6,296 nt of DNA from Bacillota bacterium. GTDB taxonomy: Bacteria > Bacillota > Clostridia > Oscillospirales > Acutalibacteraceae. A program made the position numbers and the translations under genes. This document shows, piece by piece, positions 1 through 5,962 of the stretch. A model generated the notes under the pieces. The model was not told the origin of the DNA and did no database searches. It saw only the letters and a program-made list of their open reading frames with translations. Position 1 is the first letter of the stretch; each line of letters starts with the position of its first letter. The stretch lies in contig JAUZPX010000102.1 of assembly GCA_030705695.1 (NCBI GenBank), positions 1 through 6,296 of the forward strand, in the 5' to 3' direction.

Positions 1-423
1 AGTACCTGAAGACAGTTTGACTTGTGCACTTATGCAAATATAATATCCTGCAGTATTTGTTGTGTTAGGAACAACAATAGAATCACCTGCAGCTGTTTGT
101 GAAGCTGTCAGCTTAAGGGTTGCACCGTCAAGAGATGATTTGTAAAAAGTCATATCAGTACTGCCGATTGTACAGTTTCCGGATGCAGGAGATAATGTAG
201 CGCCAGTAAGACTTGCATTAACGGATGATGCAAATGATGCACCGCCATCAACAGAGATCAAAAGGCCTTGCGGAGCAGCAAGTGAAACATTAATTCCGTT
301 GGCAGCAGCAGTTGTAGAGTTGGTGAACCATGCATATGTAGCTGAGCCGAGTGCTAACATAGCCACCATGAGCATTGCGACTGAAGAAATTATCAGTCTT
401 CTTCTTTTGTTTGATTTTTTCAT
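1..423 (-). CDS. SipW-dependent-type secreted surface protein (N-terminal part; runs off left edge)
   Basis: The first 141 residues of an exported protein are visible; the C-terminus lies beyond the left edge. The N-terminus has a basic stretch (KRRR, residues 6-9), a hydrophobic core (10-27) and ATYAWF at 28-33. This is the hallmark of SipW-dependent signal peptides, in which the peptidase cuts near the A-T-Y-A boundary, as in TasA/camelysin-type proteins. The mature part opens with a motif ending GLLISVDG (53-60) and is rich in Ser, Thr, Ala and Gly, as expected of an extracellular beta-rich domain. The ATG follows an excellent ribosome binding site (GAGGAGG, 437-431, 7 nt spacing). It is the third gene of a leftward operon, 90 nt after the preceding stop. 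Secretion and a SipW-type signal are well supported. A role as a matrix or fibre subunit is inferred from the signal type and from its neighbours. Confidence 0.85.
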   Translation of the reverse strand, partial: MKKSNKRRRLIISSVAMLMVAMLALGSATYAWFTNSTTAAANGINVSLAAPQGLLISVDGGASFASSVNASLTGATLSPASGNCTIGSTDMTFYKSSLDGATLKLTASQTAAGDSIVVPNTTNTAGYYICISAQVKLSSGT

Positions 424-445
424 TGTGTTTCCTCCTCAGATTTTC

Positions 446-460
446 CCTCTTTTTCAGAGG
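446..460 (-). other. Small mRNA hairpin upstream of the third surface-protein gene
   Basis: On the minus strand CCTCT and AGAGG pair around a five-base loop, 9 nt before the GAGGAGG ribosome binding site at 437-431. No T-run follows, so it is not an intrinsic terminator. It could be an mRNA processing or stabilising element separating expression of the third gene from the second, or its CCTC arm could compete for the ribosome binding site. Only the stem itself is seen; the function is a guess. Confidence 0.3.
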
Positions 461-513
461 TGTTAAAATATATCCCCAGTGCAAGACAAAATTTAAAAAT
501 ACTTTAGACATCT

Positions 514-1299
514 TTACTCTTTTTCTCCGGCAATACTGAAGAGCATTGACATTCTAATATATCCTCCCATAATGTCGTTGACACATTCTGGATCTGTACC
601 TTCCACCCAAGAAACAATTGTAAACTTGTCATGGCTCTTAGGCTTTAAATTTTCCGTTACGGTATTCATTACCGTAGAGTCGTCAGCGAACTTGGTTGTT
701 TCGGGTTCAGCAGTATTTTTGCCCATTTGACGTTTCGCATAAACAACCGGCTTGCCGTTTTTATATACCATCACACGGATTGCTTCATCCATGTGTTTGG
801 AAACTCCTGTGATTTTCAATGCACCTTGATATGTAACATTTTGAGTACCGTTATTGTCAAGATAAAATGTATAAGCCAAATAATTTTTCCCATTATGTGA
901 ACCGTTGGTTTTGTCAAGATTATCGGGTAACCAGCTTTGAGTAATATTGGTTACTTCTTGCAAACTAGGAGCATTGAGTGTAACTTGCGGATTTAAAATA
1001 TTACCGTTTTTATCAAAAGAATTGCCAATAATAATTCCTTTATCAGATAAACTTTTATCAACGCTTATAACAAGATCGCCCCAATGTGTCAAAAACAAGG
1101 AAACAAAGAAAGTAATCAAAAGCGCAGAAACAATTGAAATCAGAGACCAAAAAGCTATTCGCTGCCATTTTTTAGTTGATGAAAGTTTACTTGTTGACTT
1201 TCTGGAAGAAATCCGATCTAAAACATCGTTATTACCGCTTAGTTTTGTTAAATCCGCAGGAGTAAACGGTTTGTCTTCTTTTAAGTTATTCCCAAACAA
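514..1299 (-). CDS. Membrane-anchored paralogue of the SipW-type surface proteins
   Basis: A 261-residue bitopic membrane protein. Residues 1-44 are polar and Lys/Ser-rich with no signal peptide. A single long hydrophobic span (about 46-72) follows, then an extracellular domain beginning WGDLVISVD, which echoes the GLLISVDG start of the mature third-gene product. Residues 140-157 (YLAYTFYLDNNGTQN...) resemble a TasA/camelysin-like beta strand region. The C-terminus carries WVEGTDPECVNDI (231-243), nearly identical to the WVEGNDPECVNNI of the upstream gene. The A-[TS]-[YF]-A-W-F cleavage motif is absent, so the protein should stay in the membrane. Cys239 in the motif is its only cysteine. The start is TTG, not ATG, supported by AGGAGG at 1312-1307 with 7 nt spacing. 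It lies 52 nt after the upstream stop. A role as anchor or assembly factor for the secreted paralogues is inference. Confidence 0.88.
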   Translation of the reverse strand: MFGNNLKEDKPFTPADLTKLSGNNDVLDRISSRKSTSKLSSTKKWQRIAFWSLISIVSALLITFFVSLFLTHWGDLVISVDKSLSDKGIIIGNSFDKNGNILNPQVTLNAPSLQEVTNITQSWLPDNLDKTNGSHNGKNYLAYTFYLDNNGTQNVTYQGALKITGVSKHMDEAIRVMVYKNGKPVVYAKRQMGKNTAEPETTKFADDSTVMNTVTENLKPKSHDKFTIVSWVEGTDPECVNDIMGGYIRMSMLFSIAGEKE

Positions 1300-1306
1300 T
1301 AATACC

Positions 1307-1312
1307 CCTCCT
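1307..1312 (-). promoter_or_regulatory. Ribosome binding site fixing a TTG start
   Basis: AGGAGG on the minus strand lies 7 nt before TTG at 1299-1297. No ATG or GTG lies in frame nearby, so this near-perfect Shine-Dalgarno sequence decides the TTG initiation of the membrane-anchored paralogue. Confidence 0.8.
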
Positions 1313-1351
1313 GCTTTCCAAAATTAATTTCAAAATAATCCAAAGATATTA

Positions 1352-2155
1352 TCAGCCTATAACTTCGTTGTTTTCATCAGTTCCGGCAAAACCAAGCAAC
1401 ACACCTAATTGAGCGCTTTGAATGTTGTTTACGCATTCAGGATCATTGCCTTCAACCCAAAGACGAATTGTAATTTTTGTCGGTGTCAAAGATTTTAAAT
1501 CAAACAATCTGTTATCGTTTGTGTATTTCATAGGACTTGGCAAGTCAAAAGTTGCTTGATTTGCCACAGGAGTTCCTTTGTTTGGTTCATAGATTTTCGT
1601 ATCATTCTGTGGGTCGGAGAAACTTATCCGAACACAGCGAGTAACTCCCGAAGCACTTGCAGTTGTTGTTGTAACCGATGTACCGTCATTTTTCTTTGTA
1701 TCGGAACTATTTGATGTCAGATGTACCCACATATCTTTTGTCGAAATAAAATATAGACTGAATTCTAAATATGTATTTTGATTTTCTGCCCTCAGAACAC
1801 CTGATTTTGAATAAAACTTCATTCCGTCAGACGATGTTACAGGATCCAATTTAAAGCTTGCGAGCTTCACATTATAAGATGCTAATGAAGAATCTATCAT
1901 GTCTCCTGTAATTGTATTGGAGTATTTGCTTAAATCTGTTCCGTAATTATTTGTTGCAACTAAAAGCTGTGCGCCTGTACCGATTGTCATTTGCATATTT
2001 TCAATTGAAGAAAAACTACTTAATGAAAACCAAGCAAAAGTAGCTGTAAACCCACCAAGCAATGTAACAAGGCACAATAGAACCGCAGTTCTTAACCTTC
2101 TGCGGCTGCCGGTAATCTTCAATTTTAAACCATTCATATGACTCATACCAAGCAT
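1352..2155 (-). CDS. SipW-dependent-type secreted surface protein
   Basis: A 267-residue exported protein, first gene of the leftward operon. A basic stretch (SRRRLR, 17-22) precedes a hydrophobic core (23-37) and ATFAWF (38-43), the SipW-type cleavage region. It is followed by a short strand ending AQLLVATNN that parallels GLLISVDG in the third gene. The mature region is Ser/Thr-rich (159-168) and ends with WVEGNDPECVNNI at 233-245, shared with the membrane-anchored neighbour. The mature part has two cysteines, 174 and 241. By family, such proteins form extracellular matrix or cell-surface fibres; here that is inferred. The start is uncertain: AAAGG (2163-2159) is only 3 nt from the ATG used here, and in-frame ATGs also exist at codons 4 and 7. 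The signal peptide is intact with any of them. Confidence 0.87.
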   Translation of the reverse strand: MLGMSHMNGLKLKITGSRRRLRTAVLLCLVTLLGGFTATFAWFSLSSFSSIENMQMTIGTGAQLLVATNNYGTDLSKYSNTITGDMIDSSLASYNVKLASFKLDPVTSSDGMKFYSKSGVLRAENQNTYLEFSLYFISTKDMWVHLTSNSSDTKKNDGTSVTTTTASASGVTRCVRISFSDPQNDTKIYEPNKGTPVANQATFDLPSPMKYTNDNRLFDLKSLTPTKITIRLWVEGNDPECVNNIQSAQLGVLLGFAGTDENNEVIG

Positions 2156-2210
2156 AGGCCTTTCGATTAAAATTATCCATAAATCCGCATTGATTTGTTA
2201 ATACAGTACA

Positions 2211-2226
2211 TGTGATTTTTATTACA
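2211..2226. promoter_or_regulatory. Possible CRP/FNR-family-like site in the surface-operon leader
   Basis: TGTGA-N6-TTACA differs by one base from the symmetric TGTGA-N6-TCACA pattern bound by Crp/Fnr-family dimers. It lies about 20-35 nt downstream of the predicted start of the surface-operon transcript, a position where a bound protein would block rather than activate. A match this short in AT-rich DNA may be chance. Confidence 0.22.
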
Positions 2227-2251
2227 TAAACCTGAAATCGGTAGCTAAATT

Positions 2252-2280
2252 ATTATATAATATTCATATAAAACAGTCAA
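2252..2280 (-). promoter_or_regulatory. Promoter of the leftward surface-protein operon
   Basis: The minus strand reads TTGACT (2280-2275), a 17-nt spacer, then TATAAT (2257-2252), close to the sigma-A consensus. Transcription should start near 2245, giving a 5' leader of about 90 nt before the first surface gene. No convincing promoter or terminator was seen between the three surface genes, so they are probably co-transcribed. Confidence 0.78.
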
Positions 2281-2380
2281 TCAGAAAATGTTACTTTTTA
2301 AATATATATCCTCTTCATCCGTTATTTTCGTATAAATAGATATTTTGTTAAAGCCTTTTTTAGCTATTATCACAAGCAAA

Positions 2381-2404
2381 AATATTGTAACCGTTTCCAA
2401 TATT
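2381..2404. promoter_or_regulatory. Near-perfect 24-bp palindrome with LacI-family-like core (upstream operator)
   Basis: Twelve-base half sites match at 10 of 12 positions about a centre between 2392 and 2393, with outer arms AATATTG and CAATATT. The core AACCGTTT (2389-2396) fits the LacI/GalR-family pattern AANCGNTT. The same eight bases recur at 2441-2448 in the promoter of the downstream sugar isomerase-like gene. An operator role is inferred from symmetry, core and position. Confidence 0.5.
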
Positions 2405-2434
2405 ACCAATATCTGTAATTTTATAAATGTTAGT

Positions 2435-2463
2435 TTGACAAACCGTTTTATCCGTAATAATAT
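2435..2463 (+). promoter_or_regulatory. Promoter of the sugar isomerase/epimerase-like gene, with embedded AACCGTTT core
   Basis: TTGACA (2435-2440), a 17-nt spacer and TAATAT (2458-2463) form a strong sigma-A promoter, with a start expected near 2470. The spacer begins with AACCGTTT (2441-2448), the same core as the palindrome 52 bp upstream. A repressor bound there would cover the promoter. The match to the promoter consensus is direct; the repressor is inferred. Confidence 0.75.
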
Positions 2464-2474
2464 TGTAATAAGAA

Positions 2475-2492
2475 GATAAAATTTATTTTATC
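2475..2492. repeat. Perfect 18-bp palindrome just after the predicted transcription start
   Basis: GATAAAAT, a TT centre and ATTTTATC form an exact inverted repeat at about +6 to +23 of the isomerase-like transcript. It could be a second operator or a weak 5' hairpin. It is AT-only apart from the end bases, which lowers its weight. Confidence 0.45.
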
Positions 2493-2516
2493 AAAATTAT
2501 TATACGTGAGGGTCAT

Positions 2517-3329
2517 ATGATTCACTTCGGAGTGTCAACAGCATGTCTATACCCAACCTATACTGAAGATGCTCTGTTTGAGTTAATCAGCAAAGGTGTT
2601 AGGCGTTTTGAAATATTTTTTAATACTATCAGCGAAATTCAGCCTGAATTTCTAAAAATGCTGCGTAAAATGTGCGATGATAACAATTGCCGCATTAAAT
2701 CGATTCATCCTTTTACTTCAGGATACGAGCCGTATTTGATTTTTACTGATTATGAACGTCGAGTTCAAGATACGCTTGATTTTTATAAACGTTATTACGA
2801 AACGGCTCAATTTCTGGGCGCTGATATTCTTATCTTGCACGGTGATAGAAAAACAGCGGAAATCGGTATTTCCGATGAAGAATATTTTGAAAACTTTCTG
2901 CGTCTTTCAGAAATCGGTGATAAATACGGCGTCACTCTGGCGCAGGAAAATGTGAACTTATTCAGAGCGCAGCATCCTGATTTCATTATTAAAATGAAAT
3001 CCTATTTAAAAGAACGTGCAAAATTCGTGCTTGATATTAAACAATCCGTGCGTAGCGGAAACGACCCGTACAAAGTTTGCGAGGCAATGGGCAGCGGACT
3101 TGTCCATATACACATCAATGATAATACAATAACACATGACTGCTTGCTGCCAAAACAAGGCTCTATGGATTTTCAGCGGTTATTTGACCAGCTTGAAAGG
3201 CAAAATTATAACGGCGATATGATTTTGGAAGTATACAAATACAATTATAACGCTGTCGACGAACTTATAGATTCTTATAAAGCAATTCAGCTTGAGTATG
3301 AAAAACATCTTTCTGGTAGAACTAATTGA
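2517..3329 (+). CDS. Sugar phosphate isomerase/epimerase-like TIM-barrel protein (AP endonuclease 2 / xylose isomerase-like family)
   Basis: A 270-residue cytosolic protein with the usual length and strand/helix rhythm of xylose isomerase-like TIM barrels (sugar phosphate isomerase/epimerase group). Likely metal or active-site positions at strand ends are H64 (SIHPF), H108 (LHGD), E144 (AQENV), D173 (LDIKQ), H197/H199 (HIHIND) and E238 (ILEVY). This is the pattern of divalent-metal keto-sugar epimerases and IolE/IolI-like enzymes. The ATG at 2517 follows GAGGGT with short spacing and sits about 47 nt from the predicted transcript start. It appears monocistronic, because nrdR has its own promoter right after the stop. 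The substrate cannot be read from the sequence. LacI-like operator cores upstream suggest sugar-responsive control (inference). Confidence 0.85.
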   Translation: MIHFGVSTACLYPTYTEDALFELISKGVRRFEIFFNTISEIQPEFLKMLRKMCDDNNCRIKSIHPFTSGYEPYLIFTDYERRVQDTLDFYKRYYETAQFLGADILILHGDRKTAEIGISDEEYFENFLRLSEIGDKYGVTLAQENVNLFRAQHPDFIIKMKSYLKERAKFVLDIKQSVRSGNDPYKVCEAMGSGLVHIHINDNTITHDCLLPKQGSMDFQRLFDQLERQNYNGDMILEVYKYNYNAVDELIDSYKAIQLEYEKHLSGRTN

Positions 3330-3338
3330 TATTTATGC

Positions 3339-3366
3339 TTGCAAAAATCACAAGATATGGTATAAT
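3339..3366 (+). promoter_or_regulatory. Promoter of nrdR
   Basis: TTGCAA (3339-3344) and a consensus TATAAT (3361-3366) are separated by 16 nt, giving a start near 3373 and a leader of about 28 nt. It lies in the 71-nt gap after the isomerase-like gene, so nrdR can be expressed independently. Confidence 0.68.
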
Positions 3367-3400
3367 GCTTTCAAATAGTCAGATTATTTGAGGTGAGGGT

Positions 3401-3856
3401 ATGAAGTGTCCTTTTTGTAATTTTAAGGAGAGTAAAGTTATCGACTCAAGACCAGCAGATGACGGAGAAAGAATCCGCCGCCGCCGCGAGTGTTTAAATT
3501 GTACTGAACGCTTTACTACATATGAAATTATCGAAACCGTACCGATTATTGTTGTAAAGCGTGATAAATCACGTGAGGTTTTCGACAGAAGCAAGCTGGA
3601 ACGCGGGCTTTTGCGTGCATGCGAAAAGCGTCCTGTTTCCGTGGAAACCATTGAAAATATGGTTAATGAAATCGAAAGCAAACTTCAGAACTCACTTGAC
3701 AGAGAAATCACTTCCCAAGTTATTGGCGAATATGCAATGGAAATGCTTAAATCGGTTGACGAAGTCGCTTATGTACGATTCGCTTCAGTATACCGTTCGT
3801 TCAAAGACATAAACACATTTATGGCTGAGCTAAATAAATTATTGCAAGAAAAATAA
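3401..3856 (+). CDS. nrdR: Transcriptional repressor NrdR
   Basis: A 151-residue protein of full family length. NrdR is the nucleotide-sensing repressor of ribonucleotide reductase genes: it binds ATP/dATP through its ATP-cone and DNA through an N-terminal zinc ribbon. The ribbon is intact, with CPFC (Cys3, Cys6) and CLNC (Cys31, Cys34) plus the basic run RIRRRR (24-29). The ATP-cone spans about residues 49-139, beginning IIVVKRDKSREVFDRSKL and including VAYVRFASVYRSF (122-134). The ATG follows GAGGTGAGGGT, a strong ribosome binding site. The gene has its own promoter and ends at a strong hairpin terminator. No ribonucleotide reductase gene lies in the window, so its targets are elsewhere. 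Identification is very secure. Confidence 0.97.
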   Translation: MKCPFCNFKESKVIDSRPADDGERIRRRRECLNCTERFTTYEIIETVPIIVVKRDKSREVFDRSKLERGLLRACEKRPVSVETIENMVNEIESKLQNSLDREITSQVIGEYAMEMLKSVDEVAYVRFASVYRSFKDINTFMAELNKLLQEK

Positions 3857-3889
3857 AAGCATTTATTAATAAAAATAGTATTTAAATTT

Positions 3890-3922
3890 AGAAAGAGCAT
3901 GTATAATGCTCTTTCTTTTTTT
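3890..3922 (+). terminator. Intrinsic terminator of nrdR, between convergent genes
   Basis: An exact 11-bp stem (AGAAAGAGCAT at 3890-3900 with ATGCTCTTTCT at 3906-3916) closes a five-base loop. On the plus strand it runs straight into a T-run (3916-3922), a classic rho-independent terminator 33 nt after nrdR. On the minus strand the hairpin also directly follows the lipoprotein stop, but what comes after it is only weakly T-rich, so it may act there less efficiently. Confidence 0.93.
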
Positions 3923-3923
3923 A

Positions 3924-4439
3924 TTATAGCATTGGCTGCTGGTCATAAAACTCAACTGTCATATTTTCCTTAGGCAGCTCAATTTTTGTAATAAAGTTAT
4001 TCAGGTCATTCACAAGGACGGTAAAATCTCCTCCGTCACAGTGACCTGCATATGCACTGACGTCAGCTGTATCCTCTTTTTTTGTTACATCTCCCGAAGA
4101 AATCTTCGCAAGTACTGCCGCAATAACTGAAGGCGCTGAGTTTCCAGGCAACAACATATCATTAGCTGTTGTCTTAACCCCGTCACAAGCAATTTCACAG
4201 GTATTACCCTCAAATTGATAGCTTATTCCTACAAGATTGCCAGGCTTATTCATTTCGATATTTGTAATCCCCTGCCCTACATGCGTAAGATTACAGCTGT
4301 ATTTTGCTCCGCCAATAGTAATATCGGCATCGCTGTTAAATTCGTAGTGAATGTTCTGAGTATCCGCTTGCTTTTTGCAAGATGAAAAAACACCTGCCAA
4401 CATAATTATAAGTAAAAAACAAATGATTTTTCTGCGAAT
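3924..4439 (-). CDS. Small putative lipoprotein, probable ATT start
   Basis: I do not recognise the family. With an ATT start at 4439-4437 the product has 171 residues. It begins with a textbook lipoprotein signal: RRK (2-4), a hydrophobic core ending LAGV, then FSSC with Cys21 as the lipidation site. The remainder is a compact beta-rich domain (DITIGGAKYSCNLTHVG..., GISYQFEGNTCEIACDG) that could be LolA-like, which is only a guess. The first in-frame ATG (4403-4401) leaves just MLAGVFSSC, has no basic residues and no ribosome binding site, and would not make a signal peptide. AAGGGG (4453-4448) sits 8 nt before the ATT. No in-frame ATG, GTG or TTG exists between that ATG and the nnrD stop, which lies 18 nt before the ATT. 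It is the last gene of the nnrD operon and likely sits on the outer face of the membrane. Confidence 0.75.
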   Translation of the reverse strand: MRRKIICFLLIIMLAGVFSSCKKQADTQNIHYEFNSDADITIGGAKYSCNLTHVGQGITNIEMNKPGNLVGISYQFEGNTCEIACDGVKTTANDMLLPGNSAPSVIAAVLAKISSGDVTKKEDTADVSAYAGHCDGGDFTVLVNDLNNFITKIELPKENMTVEFYDQQPML

Positions 4440-4447
4440 ACAATCAT

Positions 4448-4453
4448 CCCCTT
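4448..4453 (-). promoter_or_regulatory. Ribosome binding site supporting the ATT start of the lipoprotein
   Basis: AAGGGG on the minus strand, 5 nt after the nnrD stop, is 8 nt before ATT (4439-4437). The nearby ATG at 4447-4445 abuts the site and is in another frame that closes after 13 codons, so it is a poor alternative start. Confidence 0.6.
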
Positions 4454-4457
4454 GAAA

Positions 4458-5333
4458 TCATAGTTCCAGATTTTTAAATAGTAATGGAAGTTGCTCAATT
4501 ATATCGCTTGGCAACATTGATGTTTGCGAAAGAGTTTGGGCAGCCAAATCTCCTGCTGCTCCGTGCAGATAAACTCCGCATGCTGCTGCATCGTATGGTG
4601 AAAATCCCTGTGCAATAAACGAAGCGATCATACCTGAAAGCACATCGCCGCTGCCGCCCGTTGCCATACCTGCATTGCCTGTGGTGTTTATAAGGATTTC
4701 TCCGTTTGGCGAAGCAACTACAGTACCTGGGCCTTTCAAAACGACAATTACATTGTTTTTCTTGGCAAACTCAGCGGCAATTTCAGATTTGCAACGCTCA
4801 ATTTCAGAAATTGAAACACACGTAAGCCTTGCCATCTCACCCAAATGCGGAGTTAAAACAATCGGTGCTTGTGCTTTCTTTAATACATCTATATGCTTTG
4901 ATACAGCGTTTATTCCATCGGCGTCAATCACCATCGGAATTCTAAAATTTTCAACCGTTTTGCAGACAAGTTCCTCGGTTTCGCTGTCAAGTCCTATACC
5001 CGGCCCTATTAGGCAAGCACCGGCGTTCTCGCTGCTTTTAATCAAAAAATCAGCCACACTTGAAGGAAGCCTGCCGTTTTTTGAATCCTCAACTGGTAAA
5101 AAAACAGCTTCCCAAACATTACTTGACACAATCGGATAAATACTTGACGGCAAAACAGCTTTTATAAGCCCTACGCCGCTGCGCAGCCCTGCACGAATAG
5201 ATAATATTGCGGCACCCGCCATACCATAGCTTCCGCATACGCAAAGAAGCGTGCCCATACTGCCCTTATGAGCATATGGATCGCGCTTCCTGAGTTTGCT
5301 TTTTATAAGATTCAAATCAATTTGTTGTTTCAT
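4458..5333 (-). CDS. nnrD: ADP-dependent NAD(P)H-hydrate dehydratase
   Basis: A 291-residue protein of the YjeF C-terminal/YxkO family, related to ribokinases. It uses ADP to dehydrate damaged S-NADHX or S-NADPHX back to NADH or NADPH in the cytosol. Seen in order: HKGSMG at 22-27 (nucleotide/substrate loop), IGPGIG (109-114), DADGINA (137-143), TPHLGEM (161-167), KGPGT (200-204), and NTTGNAGMATGGSGD (216-230), which ends in the likely catalytic Asp230. Length is normal for the stand-alone form; the NnrE epimerase domain is not fused and not in the window. The ATG has AGGTGA upstream and overlaps the preceding gene by 17 nt, pointing to translational coupling. The lipoprotein gene follows within 20 nt. 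Confidence 0.95.
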   Translation of the reverse strand: MKQQIDLNLIKSKLRKRDPYAHKGSMGTLLCVCGSYGMAGAAILSIRAGLRSGVGLIKAVLPSSIYPIVSSNVWEAVFLPVEDSKNGRLPSSVADFLIKSSENAGACLIGPGIGLDSETEELVCKTVENFRIPMVIDADGINAVSKHIDVLKKAQAPIVLTPHLGEMARLTCVSISEIERCKSEIAAEFAKKNNVIVVLKGPGTVVASPNGEILINTTGNAGMATGGSGDVLSGMIASFIAQGFSPYDAAACGVYLHGAAGDLAAQTLSQTSMLPSDIIEQLPLLFKNLEL

Positions 5334-5886
5334 TGTCAGTCACCTGATGTTCCCGTTCTGCTTTTAACAGTTCGGTTACAATCTCCCGTTTTAAATACGG
5401 CCTCATAACTTTAAGAAACTTTTCATTCGGAGAAAAGAAAAGCATACAATTTCCATATGGCTCTTTACGAAAACGTGCCGCATAGACATCATCACCGAAA
5501 TCAGTCATACCAGCAAAGTATGACTTGCGAATTTTTCCGTAGTTATCATCTCGTGAATTAACAGGGAAAAATTCTTCAAATATTTTTATATCGACTTTTA
5601 AAAATCTTTTACGCTTACGCTTAGCAATAATTTTATCTATAATCAAATATCCGTCAGAAATTGAATATTCATATTCAAGCTTTAGTCCTGAAATAAGCAA
5701 GTATGCAACATATATTGTAACAATTAAAGCACATAAACCAAGAAAAATAAAATAAGGGGTAATAATAAATCCCACCAGCACAAAAATCATAGGTATTAAA
5801 AACGCACAAAGAATAATTATAACTTTTGTTATAGTATCACGCAGTGTTTTTTCTTTTTTTACTATTTGCTCAATAAAAATATCCAT
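5317..5886 (-). CDS. Two-span membrane protein with possible PH-like cytoplasmic domain
   Basis: A 189-residue protein of unknown function, first gene of the nnrD operon. After a short charged start (KKEKTLRD), two hydrophobic spans lie at about 22-42 and 44-67, joined by a tight turn, so both ends should face the same side. The remainder (70-189) begins EYEYSISDGYLIIDKIIAKRKRKRFLKVDIKIFEEF, resembling the strand pattern of bacterial PH-like membrane-associated domains. It ends with a charged helix containing PYLKREIVTELLKAEREH. It may belong to the DUF6106 family of Firmicutes membrane proteins; I recall this only loosely. The ATG has AGAGG 8 nt upstream. Its 3' end overlaps nnrD by 17 nt, so the two are probably translated together, but no functional link to NAD(P)HX repair can be read from it. 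Confidence 0.82.
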   Translation of the reverse strand: MDIFIEQIVKKEKTLRDTITKVIIILCAFLIPMIFVLVGFIITPYFIFLGLCALIVTIYVAYLLISGLKLEYEYSISDGYLIIDKIIAKRKRKRFLKVDIKIFEEFFPVNSRDDNYGKIRKSYFAGMTDFGDDVYAARFRKEPYGNCMLFFSPNEKFLKVMRPYLKREIVTELLKAEREHQVTDNETTN

Positions 5887-5933
5887 AAAGTAACCTCTTG
5901 TTATTTTTTATATGTTAACATATATTTAGTATA

Positions 5934-5962
5934 ATCATATCATAGCAAAAAAAGTTTTACAA
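5934..5962 (-). promoter_or_regulatory. Promoter of the leftward membrane protein-nnrD-lipoprotein operon
   Basis: The minus strand reads TTGTAA (5962-5957), 17 nt, TATGAT (5939-5934), with a start expected near 5927 and a leader of about 40 nt. The -35 lies inside the left arm of the palindrome at 5952-5979 and mirrors the rightward promoter exactly. Confidence 0.6.

Noticed and set aside
446..460. Terminator between the second and third surface genes
   Set aside because: The stem is only 5 bp and no T-run follows on the minus strand.
290..511. Minus-strand 73-codon reading frame
   Set aside because: It overlaps the well-supported signal-peptide gene and its ribosome binding site in another frame, with a low-complexity Lys-rich product.
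947..1327. Plus-strand 126-codon reading frame
   Set aside because: It lies antisense within the membrane-anchored surface gene, has no ribosome binding site or recognisable domain, and its composition looks like a mirror of the real gene.
3345..3375. Possible NrdR box (self-regulation) upstream of nrdR
   Set aside because: The stretch around CACAAGATATGGTATA only loosely resembles the symmetric ACAC...GTGT NrdR box and lacks a matching right half.
4675..5139. Plus-strand 154-codon reading frame
   Set aside because: It is antisense to nnrD, whose motifs are intact across the whole stretch.
5930..5935. TATAAT on the plus strand near 5930 as a promoter
   Set aside because: No -35 element lies at acceptable spacing; the symmetric pair at 5969-5997 fits better and places the start at the T-box.
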